Part shown: positions 17,859 to 26,420 of the stretch, one piece after another
Layout of the letters: every line of letters begins with the position of its first letter
Numbering within the stretch: the first letter of the stretch is position 1
NCBI GenBank assembly: GCA_016938675.1
Contig: JAFGUF010000022.1
Location: forward strand, 1-64,000
From: Clostridia bacterium
GTDB taxonomy: Bacteria > Bacillota > Clostridia > Christensenellales > UMGS416
Reading direction: 5' to 3'
Length of the DNA stretch: 64,000 bases
Notes under the pieces: generated by a model
The model's database searches: none
Seen by the model: only the letters and a program-made list of their open reading frames with translations
Told to the model about the DNA's origin: nothing
Translations under genes and position numbers: made by a program

Positions 17859-18410
17859 ATGAAAGAGAAAAACAAACTATTAGTCTGGCATTTAGCAGGC
17901 GCAGCCCTCGCTATGTTGATCATTCGATATGCTCACTTTGTATATGATAATAACCCCTGCCTTTTCACATCTCTTTTCTTCCCCGTGAATGAAAGCATAT
18001 GGGAACATAACAAGCTTTTCGTTCTGCCTGTTTTACCTGTGTATTTATTAATTTACGCTATAATCGGCCGGAAATATAAAAACTATATTCCTGCGGCACT
18101 TTTTTCCCTGATCATAATGCCTCTTTTATCAAGTGTCTTTTTTGAGGTATATCTTATCATCGCAGGCACTCATCATGCTATTTCCGGAATAATTGCCTCT
18201 ATTTTAATTCTTATTGCAGGTTTTTTGATATCCTGGCGTTTATCTATCAGAGAAAAGAATATAAAAAAGCCAATTACTCTCGCACTGATTATTTTTGTGG
18301 TCGTTCTAATTATTGCAATGGCAGTCTTCACATACTATCCTCCAAAAGCTAATTTTCTCCGCTGGCTGTTTATGGACACTGTATATAACCAATATGGTAT
18401 TTTAAACTAA
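17859..18410 (+). CDS. DUF6512-like membrane protein
   Basis: 183 aa with about six membrane helices. The conserved FFPVNESIWEHNKL motif near 44-57, followed by hydrophobic stretches, matches small membrane proteins of the DUF6512 type from Firmicutes. No reaction is known. AGAGGTG gives a ribosome binding site before the ATG. It precedes sigI by 150 bp, a gap that could hold the sigI promoter. Confidence 0.6.
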   Translation: MKEKNKLLVWHLAGAALAMLIIRYAHFVYDNNPCLFTSLFFPVNESIWEHNKLFVLPVLPVYLLIYAIIGRKYKNYIPAALFSLIIMPLLSSVFFEVYLIIAGTHHAISGIIASILILIAGFLISWRLSIREKNIKKPITLALIIFVVVLIIAMAVFTYYPPKANFLRWLFMDTVYNQYGILN

Positions 18411-18560
18411 ACTAAATACAAATAAATACCAGTAGTTTGTATGTGCTTTTTGAATTTTTTTTGAACAAATCAAAATGTACATATTATTAGCATATTCTAA
18501 TGATATACTTTTATCGTTCCAATACTGAAGTGTGCCTGAATTAGCACTAAAAAAAGGTTA

Positions 18561-19289
18561 ATGAGTAATAATACTAATTTGCAAAGCAAAATAGAGCCCA
18601 ATGGCATTTCCGACAGGATAGTCAGAATACAAAATGGCGGAGAAGATATCAACGCCTTTATTTCAGAATACATTCCTTTTATCAAGTCATCAATATACAA
18701 ATCTATCGGAAAACATATAACAAAAGAAAGTGATGAAATGTCTGTCGGACTACTGGCCTTTAATGAAGCCGTACAGTCATACGACCCCCAGAAAGGCGTA
18801 TTTTTAACGTTCGCTAGCTGGGTGATAAAGCGTCGCATAATCGACTATTTACGCAAACAAAGCAGAATAAATGAAACCATCTTCAGCGACCTTTCTGAAA
18901 GCCAGCTAGGCAATGTTAACAGTTTCCTCGCTTCAGATAATTACTGGACAGAAAACCCTCTTAAGCTGGAAATCGAGGCTTTGACAATCGCCCTTAAAGA
19001 CTACGACATCAGATTTGAAGAGCTTGTACTGGTTTCTCCCAAAGCAAAGAAGACAAAAGAAATGTGCAGTACTGCCGTTGAGTATATTACGCAAAATCCA
19101 GCAATTATATTAAAACTCAAGCAAAAAAAGCGCCTTCCGCTCAAAATATTTGAGGAAAATCTGCAAATACCCCGAAAATTTATGAATCGCCATCGAAAGT
19201 ATATAATAGCCGTAGTGGAAATCCTTACAGGCGACTATCTCTATCTCAAAGAGTATGTCCCATTTATGGGCAAAGAAGGGCAGCAATGA
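18561..19289 (+). CDS. sigI: RNA polymerase sigma factor SigI
   Basis: Sigma factor of the SigI group (242 aa). It has a region-2 domain (FISEYIPFIKSSIYKSIGKH, then SVGLLAFNEAVQSYDPQKGV and FASWVIKRRIIDYLRKQ) and the SigI-specific C-terminal domain with PLKIFEENLQIPRKFMNRHR and YIIAVVEILTGDYLYLKEYV. SigI factors of Clostridia are held at the membrane by RsgI and respond to extracellular polysaccharides or envelope stress. It overlaps rsgI by four bases (ATGA), as is usual. No clear SigI-type promoter was found in the 150 bp upstream. Confidence 0.92.
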   Translation: MSNNTNLQSKIEPNGISDRIVRIQNGGEDINAFISEYIPFIKSSIYKSIGKHITKESDEMSVGLLAFNEAVQSYDPQKGVFLTFASWVIKRRIIDYLRKQSRINETIFSDLSESQLGNVNSFLASDNYWTENPLKLEIEALTIALKDYDIRFEELVLVSPKAKKTKEMCSTAVEYITQNPAIILKLKQKKRLPLKIFEENLQIPRKFMNRHRKYIIAVVEILTGDYLYLKEYVPFMGKEGQQ

Positions 19290-20194
19290 AAGCAGTAGTT
19301 ATAAAAATAAGTAAAAATAAGGCCTTCATCTTGAAAGATGACGGCAGCTTTTCTTGTGTGCCTGATAAAGGCTATAAAATTGGCCAGGAGATATGGAGAA
19401 AAGAGAGAAATAAACAAGGCTTTACAATTATTGCAAAGGTGGCTGCCGCAGCGGCGGCAATATTCATTATGTTTTTCGGGGCGGTTTACGCATACAATAC
19501 CCCGGCACACTATGTTAGCATTGACATCAATCCAAGTTTCGAATTTAAAGTCAATGTATTTAACAGAGTCATCGGAGCAAATGGGGCTGACAAAGATGGT
19601 GCTGCAGTATTAGAGAAAGTGGAGATTACCAACAAGAGTATGGAAGACGCAATTGAGATAGTAATTCGTCAGGCAGGAGCCGATGGATACATAAACTCAG
19701 CAAGCGAAAGAAATATTGTAGTAGGTGTTCATTGTACCAGCCTTAAAATGGAACAAGAGGTTATGGAAAGTGCAAGAGTGAAGATAGAGCAGTCTCTGGA
19801 TGATATGCAAGTTTCCACTACGGTAACCTTAACTTCAGTACAGCCGGAGACTATTGTCAGCGCACAGGACGCAGGCATAACAGCAGGAAAAATGGAGCTT
19901 ATTACAGATTATTTGGAAAAAACCTCAAAAAGTGAGGAAAAAATTGAAGAACTCCTTGATGTGCCCGCAGGCGTTATTGCCGAAGAAATAAAAGAGATTG
20001 AGGAACAGAGCAAAAACAACAACGGAAAAAACGAAAATGCTTCTAAGCCAGAAGCAAGCAGCAATTCCGAAAAATCATCTCCTCCAAAGAGCAGCAATGA
20101 CCAAAGTGAAAAGGATAAAGAAAAAGATAAAGATAATAACGGCAAAAATAACAAGGATAAAGAAACCCCTAAAGACAAGACTATTGATGACTAG
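19286..20194 (+). CDS. rsgI: Anti-sigma-I factor RsgI
   Basis: Single-pass membrane anti-sigma factor for SigI. The cytoplasmic RsgI N-terminal domain (about 1-50) is followed by a TM helix (about 53-73). Directly outside lies YVSIDINPSFEFKVN, with the Asn-Pro pair that undergoes self-cleavage in characterised clostridial RsgI proteins. An alpha/beta extracellular domain follows to about 225, and the C-terminus (230-302) is a low-complexity Lys/Asn/Asp/Ser tail. There is no carbohydrate-binding or glycoside hydrolase domain, so it resembles the short, Bacillus-like type. Coupled to sigI by a 4-base overlap; ends at a strong terminator. Confidence 0.92.
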   Translation: MKAVVIKISKNKAFILKDDGSFSCVPDKGYKIGQEIWRKERNKQGFTIIAKVAAAAAAIFIMFFGAVYAYNTPAHYVSIDINPSFEFKVNVFNRVIGANGADKDGAAVLEKVEITNKSMEDAIEIVIRQAGADGYINSASERNIVVGVHCTSLKMEQEVMESARVKIEQSLDDMQVSTTVTLTSVQPETIVSAQDAGITAGKMELITDYLEKTSKSEEKIEELLDVPAGVIAEEIKEIEEQSKNNNGKNENASKPEASSNSEKSSPPKSSNDQSEKDKEKDKDNNGKNNKDKETPKDKTIDD

Positions 20195-20217
20195 TATTCA
20201 TACAAAAGATATTAATA

Positions 20218-20248
20218 ATGCCGCCTGAAAAAGCGGCATTTTTTATTA
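20218..20248 (+). terminator. Intrinsic terminator after sigI-rsgI
   Basis: Stem ATGCCGC / GCGGCAT with an eight-base loop, followed by a run of T. Lies 24 bp after the rsgI stop. Confidence 0.88.
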
Positions 20249-20273
20249 TTTAAATTATAGTTTATCAAATCTT

Positions 20274-21164
20274 TCATTGGCTTATCAAATTTTCATTGAT
20301 ATAATGCTTCACGCCATTCCATCCTGAGCATTCCAAAACAGCAGCTTCTGTATCAATACTTATTGATTGCTCGCTTATCTTTTTCAGGCTGAATCCTTCC
20401 TTCAATATGGAAAAATTAAAAATGCCAGCGCTTATCGCCCCTACCGGGCAGCCATATACACATCGCATGCACCATGTGCAATTTGTCAATGTCTTCATTT
20501 TGCCGTTTTCAATCAAAATATTCTGTGTCGGGCAATTATTCTGGCACCACTTACAATCTGTACATTTGCTGCTTGCATTCAATGACTTGCCGAAAACTAT
20601 CCTGCCTGATGAGTTAAACCCAAATGACATAATCGCCTGTGCTAGACCCACACTTCTTTTTCTTCTGCTTACTATGCCTCTGAGAATATCCTCTGATATT
20701 TTTGCTGCTTTGGCCGAAAGAGCCCTAATAAGAAGCTGGTTCATCTGATCAGGGGCGGTTACTGCAAAATTAGAAGGCATTGTTATCATTGTTTCATAAT
20801 CGATTTTGCAGCCTTTCTTTTCAAGTTCTCTGATGCAATGGTTTCTGCATGTCCTGTTGGAACGCTCGTCTCCTCCGCCGGAAACTGAAATAACTGCAGT
20901 TTTTAGCGATTTCATTTCCGGCAGTGTTTTTATCCATCTGAATATTGGCTTAGGCGCATCAAATGAATATACCGGATACATTACAACAAGCCTGTCAGCT
21001 GATTCAAAGGCTTCATTGCCTTCATCTAGGGACGTAACCTTTGATAAGTCAAGAGAAAACATCTGCACAGACATACCTTTTTTTCCAAAATCTATCTTCA
21101 GCTCTTCCGCTGCCATCTTTGTGCCGTTTGTACCGGTAAAATAGACAATTACTATATTTTTCAT
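20274..21164 (-). CDS. EFR1-type flavodoxin/ferredoxin fusion protein (second copy)
   Basis: 296-aa redox protein with a flavodoxin-like N-terminal domain and a di-cluster ferredoxin C-terminal part. The FMN loop is YFTGTNGTKM (8-17). The [4Fe-4S] motifs are CTDCKWCQNNCP (201-212) and CTWCMRCVYGCP (229-240). VVMYPVYSFDAPKP in the middle is a typical EFR1 segment. It follows the J-domain gene by 20 bp and is probably co-transcribed. It shares design but not obvious high identity with the copy at 1708-2544, so it is a separate member of the family rather than a recent duplicate. Confidence 0.87.
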   Translation of the reverse strand: MKNIVIVYFTGTNGTKMAAEELKIDFGKKGMSVQMFSLDLSKVTSLDEGNEAFESADRLVVMYPVYSFDAPKPIFRWIKTLPEMKSLKTAVISVSGGGDERSNRTCRNHCIRELEKKGCKIDYETMITMPSNFAVTAPDQMNQLLIRALSAKAAKISEDILRGIVSRRKRSVGLAQAIMSFGFNSSGRIVFGKSLNASSKCTDCKWCQNNCPTQNILIENGKMKTLTNCTWCMRCVYGCPVGAISAGIFNFSILKEGFSLKKISEQSISIDTEAAVLECSGWNGVKHYINENLISQ

Positions 21165-21184
21165 ATTAATTCTCCATTAATAAA

Positions 21185-21652
21185 TTAGTGCAAATATTTG
21201 GATTTCAGCTCTTCGTATATATTGTAAAGCTCTATGAATTCTTCCTCTGTCCCTCCTGCGTCAGGATGATACTTCCTGCTAAGTTCTCTGAATCGGGATT
21301 TTATATCTGCTATGTCCGCATATTCAGGAAGCCCCAGCCGATATAGAAGCTGCGCACTATTTACTTCTCCGCCTTCCAAATAGCTCTCCTTATATAATCT
21401 GTAGTAAACATTCCAGTAGAATTCCTCTATAGCTTTCTTGAACCCCTGCTTTTCCATCTCTGCAAGCTGCATGAGTGTATACCGCGCAGGCTTTTTGCAT
21501 GAATCTTTAATATCAAAAAATTCATCCCAAACCAGACTTTCTCTTTTGTCTCCACATTCCGGACAGTCAATACAGCGAATTCTGATCTCAGCCTTTTTCA
21601 GGCTGCGCAGTGTCTTCTTAATTTCAATTATTTTTATATGATCAGCTCTCAA
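21185..21652 (-). CDS. Short protein with C-terminal J domain
   Basis: 155-aa protein whose last ~55 residues form a J domain: YADIADIKSRFRELSRKYHP and then DAGGTEEEFIELYNIYEEL. The HPD tripeptide needed to stimulate DnaK ATPase is intact. The N-terminal ~95 residues hold a CIDCPECGDKRE motif (four Cys-type zinc-site candidate near 23-31) and are otherwise unassigned; there are no Gly/Phe or DnaJ zinc-finger domains, so this is a specialised class C co-chaperone. Located upstream of the EFR1 gene on the same strand. Confidence 0.8.
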   Translation of the reverse strand: MRADHIKIIEIKKTLRSLKKAEIRIRCIDCPECGDKRESLVWDEFFDIKDSCKKPARYTLMQLAEMEKQGFKKAIEEFYWNVYYRLYKESYLEGGEVNSAQLLYRLGLPEYADIADIKSRFRELSRKYHPDAGGTEEEFIELYNIYEELKSKYLH

Positions 21653-21831
21653 TATTTCATTCTCCGAACTATATTAGCATTCCGTCTTACACAACATTTT
21701 ACCAAATTATGCGAAAAAAATCTTGCTTTTACGCAACTTTGTTAAAAAAAACACAAAAATGTGATTTTAATCACAGCTTTTTTCTTGCAAGTGTATATAA
21801 TGAAGTCATAAATAAAAACCCGGAGGAAACC

Positions 21832-22857
21832 ATGAAAAAACTTATTCTAATGCTTCTCGCCTTATCTTTAACTCTTGCTGCGTGCACCTCTCCAGCAGAA
21901 AAGCCAGCTTCTCCGCAGGAAACAGCTGTAACAACTGAAATAGAGGAAACAGCGCTTCCGCCAGCTGAACCCATTGAAATATCCGTTCTTATACCTTTTG
22001 GTTCCCCTGCCCTAGCTGCCGGAAAATTGCTGATTGATGAAAGCAATGGAGATAACGTATTGAGCGCGGACGGAATGATAACATATAGAACAGAAGTCGT
22101 CAACGGCGCCGATCCACTAGCCGCTGCTTTTACAAGCCAGAGCCATGATGTTATAATTGCCCCTACCAATATGGGAGCGCTATTTTATAATAAGGGAATA
22201 CCTTATAAGTATGCAGGCGCTGTAGTGTATGGAAATCTCTACCTTGCATCAACCGGAGAATTAAACAACATAGCTGACCTTAGCGGAAAAGAAATTGTAG
22301 CGTTTTCTCAAAACTCTACGCCTGATGTAGTTCTGCTAACAGTACTAAAGCTTAATAACCTTTCAGACACCGTGAATGTGCGCTACGTAAACAGTGTATC
22401 CGAAGCCCAAGGGGAGCTTTTGGCCGGCACAGCCGAAGTCGCACTTCTGGCCGAGCCGATTCTGAGTGTATCAAAGACAAAAGCTGACCTAAACATAATT
22501 GACCTGCAGGATGAGTGGACAAATGCAACAGGAGCCCAAAGCTATCCTCAGGCGGGCATATTCATCAAATCGCAGTTAATTGATGAGTATCCGGACGCTG
22601 TCGAGAGCATTCTTAATGCATTAAGCGAATCTATTGTATCTGTAAATAACGACCCGTCAGGTACTGCATCAGCTTTGGAGGCTATTGAATTCGGCCTTCC
22701 GGCAAAGATTATAGAATCCGCAATACCTTACAGCCACTTGATTTATAGAAGCGCAGATGAATCTAAAGATGATTTAATATACTATTATGAAAAAATAATT
22801 GAACTGAATCCTGCTTTGCTGGCAGAAGCAATTCCGGATGACGATTTTTACAAATAA
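21832..22857 (+). CDS. ABC transporter substrate-binding lipoprotein (SsuA/ThiY-like)
   Basis: 341-aa lipoprotein. The start chosen (21832) has CGGAGGAAACC directly upstream and gives a clean signal peptide LILMLLALSLTLAAC with the lipobox Cys at 20. An open frame extends 41 codons further upstream but lacks a ribosome binding site and any membrane signal. After a Pro/Glu/Thr-rich linker comes an NMT1/SsuA-type binding domain (VLIPFGSPALAAGKLLIDES, then SHDVIIAPTNMGALFYNKG). The substrate could be a sulfonate, a thiamine precursor or another small organic molecule. The permease follows after a hairpin; no ATPase gene is adjacent. Confidence 0.8.
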   Translation: MKKLILMLLALSLTLAACTSPAEKPASPQETAVTTEIEETALPPAEPIEISVLIPFGSPALAAGKLLIDESNGDNVLSADGMITYRTEVVNGADPLAAAFTSQSHDVIIAPTNMGALFYNKGIPYKYAGAVVYGNLYLASTGELNNIADLSGKEIVAFSQNSTPDVVLLTVLKLNNLSDTVNVRYVNSVSEAQGELLAGTAEVALLAEPILSVSKTKADLNIIDLQDEWTNATGAQSYPQAGIFIKSQLIDEYPDAVESILNALSESIVSVNNDPSGTASALEAIEFGLPAKIIESAIPYSHLIYRSADESKDDLIYYYEKIIELNPALLAEAIPDDDFYK

Positions 22858-22868
22858 ACTGAATGCCC

Positions 22869-22895
22869 GGGGCGCAGTATTTCTGCGCCCTTTAT
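22869..22895 (+). terminator. Hairpin between binding protein and permease genes
   Basis: Strong stem GGGCGCAG / CTGCGCCC with a TATTT loop, followed by only three T. It sits 12 bp after the binding-protein stop and 33 bp before the permease start. It may act as a partial terminator or mRNA-stabilising element that sets a higher level of binding protein than permease. A TATAAT sequence lies just after it (22898-22903), without a clear -35. Confidence 0.65.
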
Positions 22896-22922
22896 GATAT
22901 AATAGTGAACCAGGAGATGATT

Positions 22923-23699
22923 ATGCACAGAAAGAAAAAGCTAAGCAGCAGGTCAAAGCATATAAGCGCACTTTTAAGCGTGGTTTTTCTTTATGTGCTT
23001 TGGTATGCGGCCAGCCTGATAATAGACAAAACAATGGCGTATAATCTGGTGCTTCCCAGTCCTAATCTGGTGTTCATAAAGGTATTTGAACTTCTTTCAA
23101 AGCCCACCACCTTCTCCATAATATTTTCAAGCTTTTCAAGGCTTCTTGCTGCTGTTGCGGCCTCTTTTTTCTCTGCTCTCATACTCGGCACAATTGCCGG
23201 GCTTAACGAGGCGTTCGATGCCTTTTTGAAGCCGTATATCAGCAGTATCAGGGCGATACCCGTTGCTTCTATGCTAATTGTGGTTCTTCTTTGGATAGGC
23301 TCAAAAAACGCGCCATTGGTCATTTGTGCTATGGTAGTTTTCCCGATCTTTTATGAGATGGTTTCAGGCAGCATAAAAAATATTGAAAAAAGCTATCTGG
23401 AAGTGATCAGCCTTGATTCGAAACTTAACTTCTTTGCCTTCAGAAAGGTAATAATCCCCGCAATATTCAGCAACCTTTTTATTTCTTTCATCCAGTCAGT
23501 GGGCTTAGGCTTCAAAGTGCTTGTTATGTCCGAGCTTATTGCCTACACAGAAAACAGCATAGGAAAAAAAATATACACCTCAAAGCTAAACTTAGACATC
23601 GAAGGCGTATATGCATGGACTATTATAATCATTATTATTGTTATGCTGCTTGAGTGGATGCTTCGCTACGCAAAAAAAAGATATGGCACCGAAAATTAA
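22923..23699 (+). CDS. ABC transporter permease (SsuC/TauC/ThiX-like)
   Basis: 258-aa inner-membrane permease with about six helices and the binding-protein-dependent transport EAA-type loop at about 165-185 (SYLEVISLDSKLNFFAFRKV). RAIPVASMLIVVLLWIGSKN is typical of the SsuC/TauC group. The start used has CAGGAGATGATT before the ATG; an in-frame ATG 20 codons upstream lies in the hairpin region. Its end overlaps the convergent dtxR-like gene by four bases. The ATP-binding subunit is not in the neighbourhood and must be supplied from elsewhere. Confidence 0.82.
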   Translation: MHRKKKLSSRSKHISALLSVVFLYVLWYAASLIIDKTMAYNLVLPSPNLVFIKVFELLSKPTTFSIIFSSFSRLLAAVAASFFSALILGTIAGLNEAFDAFLKPYISSIRAIPVASMLIVVLLWIGSKNAPLVICAMVVFPIFYEMVSGSIKNIEKSYLEVISLDSKLNFFAFRKVIIPAIFSNLFISFIQSVGLGFKVLVMSELIAYTENSIGKKIYTSKLNLDIEGVYAWTIIIIIIVMLLEWMLRYAKKRYGTEN

Positions 23700-24073
23700 T
23701 TCTTTTTATGCTTCTTTACGTATGCTTTTACGGCTTCCATAGTATCTTTTGATACCACATGCTCCATCCTGCATGCGTCAGCCTCGGCCATTTCTCTGCT
23801 AAGCCCCAACGAAATCATCAGATATTCTGTAAGCATTATATGCTTGTTCATTATCTTTTCTGCTGTCTCCCTGCCAAGGTTTGTCATGGTTATCTGCCCG
23901 TATGGTTCCTGAGAAATCAGCCCATCGTCTTTCAGTCTGTTTATTGCTCTGTTAACGCTGGGTTTAGAATATCCCAGCTCCTTAGCAATGTCTACTGAAC
24001 GAATAATGCCGTTTTCCTGCTCAATATTATATATTACCTCTAGGTACATTTCCTGTGATTCATTGGATTTCAA
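23696..24073 (-). CDS. DtxR/MntR-family metal-dependent transcriptional regulator
   Basis: 125-aa regulator with the DtxR winged helix (SVDIAKELGYSKPSVNRAIN, then RLKDDGLISQEPYGQITMT) and the metal-binding dimerisation domain (AEADACRMEHVVSKDTMEAV). The Glu, Cys, His and E residues that bind Mn or Fe in DtxR/MntR are mostly recognisable: CRMEH provides Cys, Glu and His. There is no SH3-like third domain, so it is MntR-sized. Its targets are unknown; no metal transporter lies next to it. It ends inside the last codon of the convergent permease gene. Confidence 0.87.
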   Translation of the reverse strand: MKSNESQEMYLEVIYNIEQENGIIRSVDIAKELGYSKPSVNRAINRLKDDGLISQEPYGQITMTNLGRETAEKIMNKHIMLTEYLMISLGLSREMAEADACRMEHVVSKDTMEAVKAYVKKHKKN

Positions 24074-24322
24074 AGTATGCTCCTTATTTCTTTAAAAATA
24101 ATGCTTTTGCTTAATAAAATGATACACCACTTTATTTAAAAAGTAAACTGCATATCATATACAGCAATTGTACATTTATTATGGTCATATGTCAAATACC
24201 TCAAGGCTCAGTACACCGTTGAATAAATTATTTTATCTTCACTAAAAGCAGCATATAATTTGACGATTTATTAATATGAGTGTAAAATATGTTAGTAAAA
24301 TCCTACGACTTGAGAGGGAAAA

Positions 24323-25501
24323 ATGCATCCTGAAATTACAAGTGAAAAAAGAAAAAAATTAAGCAAAGTGCTTTTAATAATTGCCGGTGTACTGGCCGGC
24401 CTGATTTTGATTATCATTATATATGGCTCAATAGCAGACAATCCTGATTCCGCTTTGAATGCGACATCCGGTCCATCTACGCCTACGCCATACGGTACGG
24501 AGTTTATTACCCCTTTCTATACGCCTACGCCTGTTCCTACAGTAGATCCGGGTGAAATATTTACGCCGGTGCCATCTCCTGTGCCTACACCGAGCACTGT
24601 TCCCATTAATATGACTGAAATGTATAAAAAAGGCGACAGTGGCGATGATATAGTACTGATTCAGAAAATGCTTATAGCCATTGGTTTTGACCCCGGCGAA
24701 GCGGACGGAGATTTTGGCAGTTCCCTCAAAGATACTGTAAAGCAATTCCAGCTATATTCCGGCCTTGACAACGACGGAATTGCAGGCCCAACAACCATAA
24801 GTAATCTTGTTCAAAGCTGGCTTGCGATGTCCCCATTGCCTCTTGAAGATAATCTGCCTCTTTACGGCATAAAAATCGGTATAGACGCAGGACATCAGAG
24901 AAACGCGAATACAGGAACCGAGCCTGTCTCACCTGGTAGCAGCGAGACAAAGGCAAAAACTTCCTCCGGCACTCAGGGCGTCTATACAGAGCTCTACGAA
25001 TATGAGCTTAATCTTATGCTGGCACTTAAGCTGAAAATCAGACTGGAGGCACTCGGAGCGGAAGTCATAATGACACGCGAAATAAACAATATAGATATAT
25101 CCAATGCGCAAAGAGCCGAAATGATGAATGACGCTAAGGTAGCCTGCTGGATAAGAATACACGCAAACGGCAGCGAAAGCGAGGATTCCTTCGGAATGTC
25201 GATGCTTCTGCCAACAGCAAGCAGCCTTTCAACCAAGGATACGAGAGTATATGAAAAGAGCAAAATATTAGCAAATCAGCTGCTGGAGAGCACGATAGCC
25301 TCAACCGGTGCTAAAAACCTCGGCACTCAGGAAAGAAGCGACCTAACAGGTTTTAATTGGTCGGAAGTGCCAGTATGCCTAATAGAAACAGGCTATATGA
25401 CAAACTCGGATGAAGATAAACTGCTTATAACAAAAGCTTATCAGAAAAAAATAGTGGATGGCCTTGTAGACGGTTTGCTGAAATATTTTAATGTGGGATA
25501 A
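24323..25501 (+). CDS. N-acetylmuramoyl-L-alanine amidase with peptidoglycan-binding domain
   Basis: Membrane-anchored cell-wall hydrolase that cuts the amide bond between N-acetylmuramic acid and the stem peptide. Order: short cytoplasmic N-terminus, TM helix (about 14-35), Pro/Thr-rich linker (about 45-95), PG_binding_1 domain (about 99-165; GEADGDFGSSLKDTVKQFQ), and an Amidase_3 catalytic domain (about 185-390). Zinc ligands and the catalytic Glu fit IGIDAGHQ, ELYEYELN, IRIHANGS and LIETGYMTN. GAGAGGG lies before ATG. It could act in cell separation, growth or spore processes. Confidence 0.92.
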   Translation: MHPEITSEKRKKLSKVLLIIAGVLAGLILIIIIYGSIADNPDSALNATSGPSTPTPYGTEFITPFYTPTPVPTVDPGEIFTPVPSPVPTPSTVPINMTEMYKKGDSGDDIVLIQKMLIAIGFDPGEADGDFGSSLKDTVKQFQLYSGLDNDGIAGPTTISNLVQSWLAMSPLPLEDNLPLYGIKIGIDAGHQRNANTGTEPVSPGSSETKAKTSSGTQGVYTELYEYELNLMLALKLKIRLEALGAEVIMTREINNIDISNAQRAEMMNDAKVACWIRIHANGSESEDSFGMSMLLPTASSLSTKDTRVYEKSKILANQLLESTIASTGAKNLGTQERSDLTGFNWSEVPVCLIETGYMTNSDEDKLLITKAYQKKIVDGLVDGLLKYFNVG

Positions 25502-25645
25502 ACAGTATTATTTTTGAATAATCAACTATTCTTCATATTAGCAGGTTATGTGGGTAAATTCCATGTTTAGCCTGCTATTTTTAACATTATTTATCATATA
25601 AGTTTATTATATTAACTTTCGACCTTTCAAAGAGGCGACTGCCTT

Positions 25646-25663
25646 TACTATATTAATATAGTA
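25646..25663. promoter_or_regulatory. Perfect 18-bp palindrome TACTATATTAATATAGTA
   Basis: Uninterrupted inverted repeat located just upstream of the -35 of the UPF0316 promoter and about 70 bp before its start codon. The length and lack of a loop suggest an operator for a dimeric repressor or activator rather than an RNA hairpin. Confidence 0.4.
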
Positions 25664-25674
25664 TGACATAACAC

Positions 25675-25702
25675 TTGCCTAAATAATCTGCTGTGCTATA
25701 AT
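25675..25702 (+). promoter_or_regulatory. Sigma-A-type promoter of the UPF0316 gene
   Basis: TTGCCT, 16-bp spacer, TATAAT. The -10 sits inside a second inverted repeat (GTGCTATAATTAGCAC, 25693-25708), which could be another operator overlapping the promoter. Confidence 0.65.
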
Positions 25703-25732
25703 TAGCACGAATTTTTTGTAAAGGATAATTAT

Positions 25733-26251
25733 ATGAGGTATTTAATATATTTTCTTATACTCGCTGCAAAAATCGTTGAAATAAGTATAGGCACTACAAG
25801 AATAGTGCTGATAACAAGAGGCGAGAGAGGGCTGGGGGCAATCCTCGGTTTCTTTGAAGTGCTTATCTGGCTTGTATTGGTTTCAACTGTTCTAAAAGAC
25901 ATCGCCAATGATCCCATAAAAGCGGTGGTATATGCGCTGGGCTTTGCGCTGGGTAACTACTTGGGTTCAATATTTGAGGAGAAGCTTGGCATAGGCAATG
26001 TACGCATTGAAGCAATCGTAAAGGAAGTGCATGGTGAGGAGCTTGCCCGCCGCATAAGAAATGAAGGCTATGCGGTAACCGTTATGGAAGGCAAGGGAAT
26101 GAACTACACTCGCAATGTACTTATAATGAACATACCAAGGAAAAACCATAAAAAAGTGGTTAAGATGATAAGAGAAATGCAGGACAATGTCGTGATAACG
26201 GTAACTGATATCAAGCCAGCTTTCGGCGGATACTGGATGATGAAAAAATAA
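25733..26251 (+). CDS. UPF0316 family membrane protein (DUF5698 + DUF2179)
   Basis: 172-aa protein with about three membrane helices (within residues 1-85) and a C-terminal DUF2179 domain (GEELARRIRNEGYAVTVMEG, then NVLIMNIPRKNHKKVVKMIR). It matches the UPF0316 family of Bacilli and Clostridia in order and length. The function is unknown. The DUF2179 domain is shared with the YitT protein at the start of this window, which suggests the same cytoplasmic ligand-sensing module on two membrane scaffolds. AAAGGA lies before the start; a terminator follows. Confidence 0.88.
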   Translation: MRYLIYFLILAAKIVEISIGTTRIVLITRGERGLGAILGFFEVLIWLVLVSTVLKDIANDPIKAVVYALGFALGNYLGSIFEEKLGIGNVRIEAIVKEVHGEELARRIRNEGYAVTVMEGKGMNYTRNVLIMNIPRKNHKKVVKMIREMQDNVVITVTDIKPAFGGYWMMKK

Positions 26252-26262
26252 ACTAGTATATA

Positions 26263-26288
26263 AAAAGAGGCTGAACGCCTCTTTTTTT
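26263..26288 (+). terminator. Intrinsic terminator after the UPF0316 gene
   Basis: Stem AGAGGC / GCCTCT with a TGAAC loop, followed by seven T and preceded by a run of A. Confidence 0.82.
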
Positions 26289-26420
26289 AGTTCTATACCT
26301 ATAGATTTCTTTTTCGATATCAATTAACTTCCTTTAGCCTGCATTTGTAAAGATTACAACCAGTTGATATTTTTATCAAGAAAGTTCTATTTCAAATATA
26401 ATATATTTCTAAACTGCCTT

